NCBI GenBank assembly: GCA_910589085.1
Contig: CAJUSG010000079.1
Span: 1 to 6,029, forward strand
Length of the DNA: 6,029 bases
DNA from: an uncultured Oscillospiraceae bacterium
GTDB taxonomy: Bacteria > Bacillota > Clostridia > Oscillospirales > Oscillospiraceae
Direction: 5' to 3'
Position 1 is the stretch's first letter. The number at the start of each line of letters is the position of its first letter. The notes under the pieces are model-generated. The model was not told the DNA's origin. It searched no databases and saw nothing but the letters and a program-made list of their open reading frames with translations. This document shows, piece by piece, positions 1 to 5,752 of the stretch. A program made the translations under genes and the position numbers.

Positions 1-1
1 C

Positions 2-493
2 CGGGGCAGCGAGTTTCACGTTGTCCTTGACCTGGAAAAAGCGGCCGCGCCCGGCGGCGCGGCATCGTCCGCCCCATCTACGTCCAGCGCTGAAAAAGAC
101 GGCGACGCGGCGCTGCAAGGCAAGCATATCTTGCTGGCGGAGGACAATGAGCTGAACTGGGAGGTCGCAAAGGAGCTGCTTTCCGTCCTGGAGATGGACC
201 TGGACTGGGTCGAAAATGGGGAAATCTGTGTTGCGAAATTCAAGGAGTCCCCTGTCGGGTACTATGACGCGATTATTATGGATGTCCGGATGCCCCTCAT
301 GGACGGCTATGAAGCGACCGAAACCATCCGGGGGCTGGAACGGGAGGACGCGGGTCTCCCCATCATCGCGATGACAGCCGACGCCTTTTCAGAAGATATC
401 CAAAAGTGCTTGGAGTGCGGCATGAATGACCATCTGTCTAAACCGATTGACATTCAGACGGTTACATACAAGTTGAAGAAATATCTGAAATAG
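2..493 (+). CDS. Hybrid sensor histidine kinase, C-terminal part with receiver domain (5' partial)
   Basis: The frame is open from the first bases, so the gene starts outside the window. It begins with RGSEFHVVLDL, which matches the last strand of a histidine kinase ATPase domain (compare GKGSxFxVxLPL). A linker of about 30 residues rich in Ala, Ser and Pro follows, then a complete receiver domain starting at HILLAEDNE. The acidic pocket (LAEDN), the phospho-acceptor Asp in IIMDVRMPLMDG (codon 281-283), the Thr of IIAMTAD and the Lys of LSKPID (codon 440-442) are all present. The receiver should therefore accept phosphate by relay from the kinase core. No HPt domain follows; the protein stops straight after the last receiver helix at TAG 491-493. 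A TTG at 131 falls inside the receiver and is not a start. The input signal cannot be inferred because the sensor half is missing. Family assignment is firm. Confidence 0.9.
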   Translation, partial: RGSEFHVVLDLEKAAAPGGAASSAPSTSSAEKDGDAALQGKHILLAEDNELNWEVAKELLSVLEMDLDWVENGEICVAKFKESPVGYYDAIIMDVRMPLMDGYEATETIRGLEREDAGLPIIAMTADAFSEDIQKCLECGMNDHLSKPIDIQTVTYKLKKYLK

Positions 494-528
494 TAACCCC
501 GGGCAGTTTATGAAAAAGTGAGACAAAA

Positions 529-560
529 GGGCGGAGAGTGGATATATCCACTCTCCGCCC
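529..560. terminator. Perfect palindrome, likely bidirectional intrinsic terminator
   Basis: Positions 529-544 (GGGCGGAGAGTGGATA) are the exact reverse complement of 545-560, giving a 32-bp perfect palindrome. It lies 35 bases after the kinase stop and 74 bases after the minus-strand symporter stop, between convergent genes. On the minus strand the hairpin is followed at once by TTTTGTCTCACTTTTT, a good U-tract. On the plus strand the T-rich stretch (ACTTTTTACTTT) starts about 6 bases later, so termination there should be weaker. With no spacer, a real loop would use the central AT bases. Confidence 0.75.
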
Positions 561-634
561 CAGCTTACTTTTTACTTTCGCTATTCTGTTCGGACAACGG
601 TCCACTCTGCGGATATTCTGTTCTGCCATGATTT

Positions 635-2296
635 TCAGGCCGCAATGCCCATCGGAGAGAACACCACATAGATGGCTACCGCCAGAATCAGGCCGACGAC
701 CGAAACCACATGACGGTATTTCCAGGGGGTCAGGTCTACCGCGCCCACGTCCTGGGGCACATACTCCTCGCCGGGCCGGTATTTGTTCAGAGCCCACATG
801 ATCACAAGCTCCAGGGGAAACAGCACCGCCATGGCATAGAGGTAGTGGATGGGGTTGTCCGTGCCGGGGTAATTAGGGCCGACGAGGAGGAATACGCCGT
901 AGCAGACCACATGGAAAATGGTGATAACCTTCGGCGTGTAGGCAGGCAGGCGCTTGAACAGAAACACGCCCAGGATGGTGCACAGCACCGGCAGGGACAC
1001 AAACTGGCTCATGGAGTTCAGGAAGGTGGTGATGCCCTTGGCGTTCATGACGAAGGGGGCAATCACAATGGACACACAGCCCGCGATGGTACCGTAGATT
1101 TTGCCCACCTTGACGCAGTGAGCGTCCGAGGCGCCGGGCTTGAACGCGGAGCGGTAAAGGTCCAGGGTGAACATGGTGGACGCGGAGTTCAGCACCGAGT
1201 TGAAGGAGGAGAGAATTGCGCCGAACATGACGGCGGCGAAGAAACCCATCACCGGCTTCGGAATGATCGCGGAAATCAGGGCGGGATAGGCGAAGTCAAT
1301 GGCCTTATTCCCCGCGGCGGCAATGGAGTCCTGGATGGAGGGCAAGTAGAAGGCGATGATGCCGGGGATAACCAGGTACAGGGGTCCCAGGCACTTGAGG
1401 AAACCGCAGAAGATCGCGCCCTTCTGGCCTTCTTTCAGAGACCTGGCCGCCAGGGCTCGCTGGACAAAGGACTGGTTCGTACACCACCAGTAAAGGTTAT
1501 TGAAGAACATGCCGGTGATAATCAGGGGCCAGGGAACCTCCGGCTCCGCGGCGTTCCAGGCGTTGACGGCGTTCATTTTCGCCGGGTCCGCCCGGACAAT
1601 GTACAGCATGCCGTCAATAATGCCGTCTCCCCCGGTCTGCTGGGCCAGCACCGCAAAGCCGAGGAAGGGCACCATCAGCCCGCCGATGATCAGGCCGATT
1701 CCATTGATGGTGTCCGACACCGCCACGGCCTTCAGTCCGCCGAAGATGGCGTAGCAGCCGCCGATAACGCCGATAATCAGGCACAGGACGGCCACCGACT
1801 GGAACTTGCTCACTCCCAGCATGCCGGAGATGCCAAAGATTTCCTCAAAGACCACCGCGCCGGAGTACAGGATAACCGGCAGGTTCAGAATGGAGTACAT
1901 GACCACAATGACCAAGGAGAACATGTTCTTGGTGCCTTTGCCGTAGCGGACTTCCATCAGGGAAGGAATGGTCATGGCCCCCATTTTCAAATAGCGGGGT
2001 AGGAAGTAGTAGGCCAGCGCCAGCAGGGTGAACATGGAGCCTACCTCCCAGGCAATCGGGCCCATGTTGGACGCCCAGCTCTGGCCGTTCAGGCCCACCA
2101 GCTGCTCGGCGGAGAGGTTGGTCAGCAGCAGGGACCCGGCGATGACGATGCCCGGCAGACCCCGGCCTGCCAGGAAGTAGCCCTCGGCGGAGTCCAGGTC
2201 GTCTCCCCGGGTCTTCCAGCTGGAGATTACCGCCACCAAGGCGGTGAAGAGGACAAAGGAGATCAGCGTCCATGCGAGTGAACTGAAGAATGTCAT
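635..2296 (-). CDS. Sodium:solute symporter (SSS family), YidK/SglT-like sugar transporter
   Basis: A 553-aa inner-membrane protein with about 14 hydrophobic segments. It closely resembles E. coli YidK, for example in YFLAGRGL, LLLTNLSAEQLVGLNGQSW and TINGIGLIIGGLMVPF. Such proteins import a solute, often a sugar, with sodium. Residues corresponding to the galactose-contacting set of vSGLT are present: Q65 (SAEQ), E84 (AWEV), N274 (CTNQ), K301 (GFLK) and Q431 (MSQFV). The Ser-rich sodium-site helix GAILSSFNSVLNSASTMF is near 359-376. A sugar substrate is therefore likely, but which one is unknown. I chose ATG 2296 over the in-frame ATG at 2311: GGAGG at 2305-2309 sits 8 bases before 2296, while nothing suitable precedes 2311 and the GGAGG would lie inside that longer form. 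The gene is divergent from a LacI-type regulator, which probably controls it. Stop is TGA at 635-637. It appears intact. Confidence 0.9.
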   Translation of the reverse strand: MTFFSSLAWTLISFVLFTALVAVISSWKTRGDDLDSAEGYFLAGRGLPGIVIAGSLLLTNLSAEQLVGLNGQSWASNMGPIAWEVGSMFTLLALAYYFLPRYLKMGAMTIPSLMEVRYGKGTKNMFSLVIVVMYSILNLPVILYSGAVVFEEIFGISGMLGVSKFQSVAVLCLIIGVIGGCYAIFGGLKAVAVSDTINGIGLIIGGLMVPFLGFAVLAQQTGGDGIIDGMLYIVRADPAKMNAVNAWNAAEPEVPWPLIITGMFFNNLYWWCTNQSFVQRALAARSLKEGQKGAIFCGFLKCLGPLYLVIPGIIAFYLPSIQDSIAAAGNKAIDFAYPALISAIIPKPVMGFFAAVMFGAILSSFNSVLNSASTMFTLDLYRSAFKPGASDAHCVKVGKIYGTIAGCVSIVIAPFVMNAKGITTFLNSMSQFVSLPVLCTILGVFLFKRLPAYTPKVITIFHVVCYGVFLLVGPNYPGTDNPIHYLYAMAVLFPLELVIMWALNKYRPGEEYVPQDVGAVDLTPWKYRHVVSVVGLILAVAIYVVFSPMGIAA

Positions 2297-2304
2297 TGTT
2301 ACAG

Positions 2305-2309
2305 CCTCC
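2305..2309 (-). promoter_or_regulatory. Ribosome binding site deciding the symporter start
   Basis: GGAGG on the minus strand, 8 bases from ATG 2296. It overlaps the alternative ATG at 2311 and so argues against using it. Confidence 0.8.
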
Positions 2310-2375
2310 ATTCATGTTTTCGGGAAAGAAACAGAGGCACGCAAATCGCACGCATCGAAAGGGAGTCGGGTGGGT

Positions 2376-2417
2376 CCGGCGGGAAGCGCGCGGCAACGCG
2401 CTGTGAGCTCCCGGCGG
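2376..2417 (-). promoter_or_regulatory. Strong stem-loop in the symporter 5' leader
   Basis: Outer arms 2376-2384 and 2409-2417 pair over 8 of 9 positions. Inner arms AGCGCG (2385-2390) and CGCGCT (2397-2402) pair perfectly around a 6-base loop. The structure starts about 16 bases inside the transcript predicted from the promoter at 2440-2468 and ends about 80 bases before the start codon. It has no U-tract, so it is not an intrinsic terminator. It could stabilise the mRNA, or act as DNA as an operator. Its role is not known. Confidence 0.5.
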
Positions 2418-2439
2418 AAACCCTGCATTGTCTGATATC

Positions 2440-2468
2440 AAAATACCATAAAAACTTCCTTCCCGCAA
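2440..2468 (-). promoter_or_regulatory. Predicted sigma-70 promoter of the symporter gene
   Basis: On the minus strand, TTGCGG (2463-2468) is followed by a 17-base spacer and TATTTT (2440-2445). The spacer ends in TGG, giving an extended -10 element. Transcription would begin near 2433 and leave an untranslated leader of about 137 bases. Confidence 0.6.
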
Positions 2469-2522
2469 GAGAATTTTTGGCAAAATCCTTCAAAAGCGGA
2501 AAGTTTGGAGAAGCCGGAAAAG

Positions 2523-2536
2523 GAGACGGCCGTTTC
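2523..2536. promoter_or_regulatory. Candidate LacI-family operator
   Basis: GAGACGGCCGTTTC is a 14-bp near-palindrome with one mismatched pair and a perfect ACGGCCGT core. Even length, a central CG-rich core and outer GA/TC match the usual shape of LacI-family operators. It lies between the two divergent promoters, about 55 bases upstream of the symporter -35 and 75 bases upstream of the regulator -35. That position does not overlap either promoter, so simple steric repression would require looping or a second site. Confidence 0.4.
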
Positions 2537-2611
2537 TTGTGCAATTCCTCCCTTCTCTGTCAGAAAATAGCGTGCAATTGCGTTCTTTTTTGTGAAATCC
2601 GGGGAACGCCC

Positions 2612-2641
2612 TTGCCAAGAGGGAGTGCTCTGTGCTATAAT
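2612..2641 (+). promoter_or_regulatory. Predicted sigma-70 promoter of the LacI-family gene
   Basis: TTGCCA (2612-2617), an 18-base spacer and a consensus TATAAT (2636-2641), with TG at 2633-2634 forming an extended -10. The start would be near 2648, leaving a short leader of about 26 bases containing AGGAGG at 2660-2665. Confidence 0.75.
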
Positions 2642-2673
2642 GCCCACAAAAAGACAGCGAGGAGGGGCATACC

Positions 2674-3708
2674 ATGGCGGTAACCTCACAACAGATCGCC
2701 GAGCTGGCGGGGGTCTCCCGGGGCACGGTAGACCGGGCCCTCCACAACCGGGGCCGGGTCAACCCGGAAGTGGCGGCTCGGGTTCTCAAAATCGCGGAGG
2801 AGCTGGGCTACCGCCCCAACTCGATTGGCCAAGCCCTGGTCCGCGCCAAGCAGGGTGTCCGGCTGGGTATGATTCTCCAGTCCGCAGAGACACCTACCAT
2901 GCAGGATGTGGCCTCCGGGGCCCGGCAGGCCTCGGAGGAGCTGCGGACCTTCGGCCTGGAGGTGGAACTGCGAGAGGTCCAGGGCCGGGACACCGCCAAG
3001 GTTCTCCGGCAGATCGACGAGCTGATAGACTGGGGGGCAAATGGCCTGGCCATCGCCTCCAACAACACTCCGGATCTGGTCCGGCGCATTGATCTGCTCC
3101 ACGAGCATGGCGTGCCGGTAGTAACCCTCAACACCGACGCGCCGGACAGCAAACGGCTGTGCTTCGTGGGCATGGACAGCTACCGGGCCGGCCAGACGGC
3201 GGCGGGACTGATCCGGCAGATGCTACCTGCCGGCGGGCTGGTTCTGCCCATTGCCGGGCATGTCAGCAACGGCGCGCATTACAGCCGCCTCCGGGGCTTT
3301 CTGGATACCTTGGCGGGAGAGCTTGACATCCATCTCCTCCCCTACCAGCCCTGCTTCGACCGGGACGATTACGCCCACGAGATCACCCAGCACACCCTGC
3401 GGGAGAACCCCTCCCTGGCCTGTGTCTACATCACCTCCAACGGACAGCGGGGAGTCTGCCGGGCCATTGAGGACGAGCGGAAAAAGGGCCGGGTCCGGGT
3501 GATTGCCTATGACCTGAACGCACCGAACCGGGAACTGCTGCGCGGCGGCGACTTGAGCTTCGTGCTGGATCAGGTGGCCCACGAGCAGGGCCGGCGGCCG
3601 CTGCAGCTTCTATACAACCTTTTGCTGAACGGGAAAGCCCCGGAGAAGGAGTTCTTCTACACGGACATCCTTATCCGTACCCGTTACAACAGCGGAATAG
3701 AGATCTGA
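2674..3708 (+). CDS. LacI-family transcriptional regulator with ribose-type effector domain
   Basis: A 344-aa protein of normal family length. The N-terminal helix-turn-helix (residues 4-25, VTSQQIAELAGVSRGTVDRA) is followed by a third helix and a hinge (residues 48-58, PNSIGQALVRA). From about 62 onward comes a periplasmic-binding-protein-like sensor domain of the ribose-binding type. The recognition helix reads TVDRAL instead of the common TVSRxL, a variant I associate with a subset of Firmicutes regulators. Likely ligand-contact residues are D155 (NTD), D168 (GMDSYRAG), D280 (AYDLN) and Q300 (VLDQ), consistent with a sugar-like effector. The start at ATG 2674 has AGGAGG 8 bases upstream and a near-consensus promoter. 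The gene is divergent from the symporter and closed by its own terminator. I infer it represses, or otherwise controls, the symporter in response to the transported solute, and possibly itself. Confidence 0.92.
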   Translation: MAVTSQQIAELAGVSRGTVDRALHNRGRVNPEVAARVLKIAEELGYRPNSIGQALVRAKQGVRLGMILQSAETPTMQDVASGARQASEELRTFGLEVELREVQGRDTAKVLRQIDELIDWGANGLAIASNNTPDLVRRIDLLHEHGVPVVTLNTDAPDSKRLCFVGMDSYRAGQTAAGLIRQMLPAGGLVLPIAGHVSNGAHYSRLRGFLDTLAGELDIHLLPYQPCFDRDDYAHEITQHTLRENPSLACVYITSNGQRGVCRAIEDERKKGRVRVIAYDLNAPNRELLRGGDLSFVLDQVAHEQGRRPLQLLYNLLLNGKAPEKEFFYTDILIRTRYNSGIEI

Positions 3709-3716
3709 ACGAGGGA

Positions 3717-3755
3717 GAAAAGACGGCAGGGTTTCAAAGCCCTGCCGTCTTTTTC
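3717..3755. terminator. Intrinsic terminator, probably bidirectional
   Basis: Arms AGACGGCAGGG (3721-3731) and CCCTGCCGTCT (3740-3750) pair perfectly around an 8-base loop. A T-run follows at 3750-3754. The run of A before the left arm extends the stem and supplies a T-tract for the minus strand. It sits between the convergent LacI-type and HxlR genes. Confidence 0.9.
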
Positions 3756-3775
3756 GCCGATTTACCGGTATTCAC

Positions 3776-4099
3776 TCAGGTGTTTTTTCTCTGATAGGCC
3801 TCTCCCCAGCTCCCCATAGCATCCAGCACCGGTTTTAAGCTGTATCCCAGCTCTGTCAGGGTATATTCCACCCGGGGCGGCACCTCCGGATAGACCGTCC
3901 GGTTCAGCAAACCGCTGTCCTCCATCTGCCGGAGCTGGGTAGTCAGTACCTTCTGGCTCACGCCGCCGATGGATTTTTTCAATTCGCCAAACCGCTTTGT
4001 CCCGGAAAGCAGGTCCCGCAAAATCAGCACCTTCCACTTGTCGCTGATCAGGGTCAGCGTCGTCTCTACAGGGCATACGGGCAGCGTCTTCGTCTCCAC
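3776..4099 (-). CDS. HxlR-family winged-helix transcriptional regulator
   Basis: A 107-aa protein covering the whole HxlR domain. It opens with LPVCPVETTLTLISDKWKV, continues with the recognition region GVSQKVLTTQLRQMEDSGLL (residues 46-65), and has the wing motif PPRVEYTLTELG near 74-85. Cys9 in the CPVETTL motif sits where the redox-sensing cysteine of YodB/HypR-type members lies, so thiol or electrophile sensing is possible but unproven. I prefer GTG 4099 as start: AGGGGG at 4108-4113 is 8 bases upstream and the length matches the family. The in-frame TTG at 4129 would add 10 residues and place this ribosome binding site inside the gene. HxlR regulators usually control an adjacent enzyme gene, often divergent, but here the upstream side opens onto degenerate AT-rich DNA and a mobile-element remnant, so its target is not visible. 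It ends 20 bases from the shared terminator. Confidence 0.88.
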   Translation of the reverse strand: METKTLPVCPVETTLTLISDKWKVLILRDLLSGTKRFGELKKSIGGVSQKVLTTQLRQMEDSGLLNRTVYPEVPPRVEYTLTELGYSLKPVLDAMGSWGEAYQRKNT

Positions 4100-4144
4100 T
4101 CTGATAACCCCCTGTCTATCATTCCACAAATATGGTACAGCTTT

Positions 4145-4174
4145 ATTCTATCGTATCGGCCACATTGGGGTCAA
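4145..4174 (-). promoter_or_regulatory. Predicted promoter of the HxlR gene
   Basis: On the minus strand, TTGACC (4169-4174), an 18-base spacer and TAGAAT (4145-4150). Transcription would begin near 4138, about 40 bases before the GTG start. This places native chromosomal sequence at least as far right as about 4174. Confidence 0.65.
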
Positions 4175-4376
4175 GGTGTAAAAAATTTTCTCTTTTTAGA
4201 TTGGTGTAGCTAACGCATTGCTTTCTATACTTTTCGTCAAAATGACCGGTTTAAATGTATGACATGCTTTCATAAGTTCGTTGACTTTTGGACTATTGAT
4301 TTGATATTTCCTCCTGTGACGAGTTATCAAGGACTTTTTAATACTGTTCACAAAATATTCAAAAATCCGACACAGC
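4175..4376. other. AT-rich degenerate stretch with no convincing gene
   Basis: Base composition drops sharply here compared with both sides. A minus-strand frame ending at 4196 is open for about 60 codons but has no normal start with a ribosome binding site. Inside it, AGGAGG (4310-4315) lies 9 bases before an ATC codon at 4298-4300, followed by 34 sense codons (INSPKVNELMKACHTFKP and onward). This looks like the remains of a small gene that lost its start codon, but I do not recognise the peptide. The stretch probably contains the junction between chromosome and mobile-element DNA. Confidence 0.4.
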
Positions 4377-4406
4377 AAAAGCCGGGGGCCTCACAGCTCC
4401 CAGCTT
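4375..4406 (-). terminator. Possible terminator after the tnpW remnant
   Basis: On the minus strand, AAGCTGGG (4399-4406) and CCCGGCTT (4379-4386) pair over 8 bases with one G-U wobble around a 12-base loop. TTTT spans the 3' edge (4377-4380). It lies 13 bases after the tnpW stop. It is weaker than the other terminators in the window. Confidence 0.45.
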
Positions 4407-4419
4407 GCTCATGCGGCGC

Positions 4420-4624
4420 TTACTCCTGCGCCATCATTTGACGGACTTCCTCACGGAGCATACGCTTGATTTTGTCCTCCATCGTTTCGGTGTTGGTTTC
4501 GCTGAAATGCGCCCACACAAGGTAGGTGGTCTTGCCGATTTTCTTTACCATGGAGGGCGGGGTGTCCGGCTTGGGGCGGGAGGAAGGTCATGCCTGCGGT
4601 GGCCGGAGGAAGTTTGTTTGCCAT
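4420..4624 (-). pseudogene. tnpW: TnpW-family transposon-encoded protein, broken by a frameshift
   Basis: The start is good: ATG 4624 has AAGGAG (4631-4636) 6 bases upstream, directly after the ATPase stop. The N-terminus reads MANKLPPATAGMT, as I recall for TnpW proteins. The characteristic C-terminus VKKIGKTTYLVWAHF, then ETMEDKIKRMLREEVRQMM, is in another frame and ends at TAA 4420-4422. The span is 205 bases, one more than a multiple of three. Removing one base in the pyrimidine-rich TTCCTCCC stretch (about 4580-4587) would restore a 67-aa protein of normal length. As written, only a 43-aa product from ATG 4551 (MVKKIGK) could carry the conserved half, and it lacks a clear ribosome binding site. 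TnpW proteins are small, charged and of unknown function, found next to replication or mobilisation genes in Tn1549-like elements. A sequencing error is the main alternative to true inactivation. Confidence 0.75.
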
Positions 4625-4636
4625 AGGCGGCTCCTT

Positions 4637-5458
4637 TCAGTCCATCAAATTTTTTATACGTGACAGCTTGTCCTGCGCCGTCGTTTTGCGGAAGTTCTCG
4701 CCGGAAAAACGGATAGGGACGCACATTTCCAACAGCCGGTCATAGATACGGGCATGGGTGGTGTCCTGGGGGTGCTGCAAGTCCTGGAGGGACAAATTCG
4801 TGGTGACGATCAGCGGCCTGCGGCTGCGGTAACGGCTGTCAGTCACGTTGTAGATCTGTTCCAATCCGTACTCCGTCCCACGCTCCATGCCGAAGTCATC
4901 CAAAATCAGCAGCGGGGCGCGGCAGAGGCAGGCTATGTACTCGTTGCGGCCCTCAAAGCTTGCGGTCAGGTCGTTCAGTATCAGGGCAAAGTTCGTCATG
5001 CGGACGGCCACTTCCTGCTCCATCAGAGCGTTAGCGATACAACCGGCAAAATAGCTTTTGCCGGTCCCCACACCTCCCCACAGCAGATAGCCGATGTTTT
5101 CTTCCTGCATGGCCGGCCAGTTCTCAACATAGAACCGGGCGTGTTTCATCTGCGGACATTTGCCGTTGACAAATGTCCACTCCCTCATAGCGGGGTCGGT
5201 AAAGCCCCGGCGTTTCAAATCGACCACGGCTTGACGGTGGCAGTGGGCCTCCTGCTCCGCTGCCTCCCGGTCAAGCTGCTCCTGCTCACAACGGCAGGGG
5301 TGGGGAAGCAAGCGGCCCTCCACGGGCGGGACCTCCATGCGAAACTGCTTCGAGGTGCGGCACTTACCGCAGTACAAAAGCCCGTCCTCGCCGGTATAGT
5401 CCCCCGGCGCTATATGAGTCACGGTCATGCGCTTGATGATGCTGTCAAAATCGTTCAT
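4637..5458 (-). CDS. DnaC/IstB-type ATP-binding protein of a mobile element
   Basis: A 273-aa AAA+ ATPase. A putative zinc-binding N-terminus has C30, C33, C55 and C57 (CGKC and CRC). Walker A is GGVGTGKS at 128-135, Walker B LLILDDFG at 183-190, sensor 1 TTN at 219-221, and a likely arginine finger R241 lies in ARIYDRLLEMC. DnaC-type proteins load replicative helicase; in integrative elements they probably support replication of the excised circle. The start is ATG 5458, because its ATGA overlaps the stop of the upstream 73-aa gene, indicating translational coupling. The in-frame GTG at 5479 would add 7 residues with no better ribosome binding site. The ATPase is followed after 12 bases by tnpW, an order I know from Tn1549-like elements of gut Firmicutes. 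All catalytic motifs are intact. IstB of IS21 shares the fold, but no IS21 transposase is adjacent. Confidence 0.88.
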   Translation of the reverse strand: MNDFDSIIKRMTVTHIAPGDYTGEDGLLYCGKCRTSKQFRMEVPPVEGRLLPHPCRCEQEQLDREAAEQEAHCHRQAVVDLKRRGFTDPAMREWTFVNGKCPQMKHARFYVENWPAMQEENIGYLLWGGVGTGKSYFAGCIANALMEQEVAVRMTNFALILNDLTASFEGRNEYIACLCRAPLLILDDFGMERGTEYGLEQIYNVTDSRYRSRRPLIVTTNLSLQDLQHPQDTTHARIYDRLLEMCVPIRFSGENFRKTTAQDKLSRIKNLMD

Positions 5459-5676
5459 AAGCTCTCGCCTTCCTTGCACGAATAGTCAGATATGTCGCCC
5501 TTGCCCTTGCGCCTGTCCTCGGTAGCAATTATGTACTCGTCAAATTCGCGTCCGTCCCAATGCCGCCGCTGTTCGTGGGCAAGGTTCTCCGCCTTGTGGT
5601 CGGCCTGGGTGAGATACTCGTAGACCTCCACCGAAACGGACACAGCCTGCCCATAGTAGTTGATGGTAATTTCCAT
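5455..5676 (-). CDS. Small mobile-element protein, resembles N-terminus of sigma-like factors
   Basis: A 73-aa acidic/basic soluble protein starting at ATG 5676, with GGAGG (5685-5689) 8 bases upstream. Residues 1-53 contain VEVYEYLTQADHKAENLAHE followed by QRRHWDGREFDEYIIATE. From memory this resembles the N-terminal part of sigma-70-like helix-turn-helix proteins carried by gut integrative elements. Those proteins normally continue into a DNA-binding region, whereas here the protein changes to DRRKGKGDISDYSCKEGESL and stops. It may be a truncated or diverged relative, or a distinct short family sharing the N-terminus. I cannot decide without a search. Its stop overlaps the ATPase start (ATGA), so the two are translated together. 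A hairpin at 5690-5712 abuts the ribosome binding site, and an intrinsic terminator lies 92 bases upstream, so expression may be controlled before and at initiation. Confidence 0.75.
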   Translation of the reverse strand: MEITINYYGQAVSVSVEVYEYLTQADHKAENLAHEQRRHWDGREFDEYIIATEDRRKGKGDISDYSCKEGESL

Positions 5677-5689
5677 CGTCCTTTCCTCC

Positions 5690-5712
5690 GTTCAGATTTT
5701 TGGGGTCTGAAC
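5690..5712 (-). promoter_or_regulatory. Hairpin abutting the ribosome binding site of the 73-aa gene
   Basis: On the minus strand, GTTCAGA and TCTGAAC (7-bp arms, 5706-5712 and 5690-5696) enclose a 9-base loop. GGAGG (5685-5689) starts at the very next base. It could influence ribosome access or protect the mRNA end. Confidence 0.45.
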
Positions 5713-5752
5713 GGGGAAGGCGGGGAACGGCAACGGGGTCGATGCCGCTGGC

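Noticed and set aside
710..2002. Long plus-strand open frame of 430 codons
   Set aside because: It is antisense to the clearly conserved symporter, and its His/Gly/Asp-rich translation has no recognisable fold.
2309..2311. Upstream in-frame ATG for the symporter
   Set aside because: The GGAGG that serves ATG 2296 lies inside this extension, and no other ribosome binding site precedes it.
4637..5458. IstB of an IS21-family insertion sequence
   Set aside because: The fold is shared, but there is no IstA transposase or terminal repeats, and the tnpW and 73-aa neighbours point to an integrative element.
4754..5485. Plus-strand open frame of 243 codons
   Set aside because: It mirrors the DnaC-type ATPase, whose Walker motifs are intact on the minus strand.
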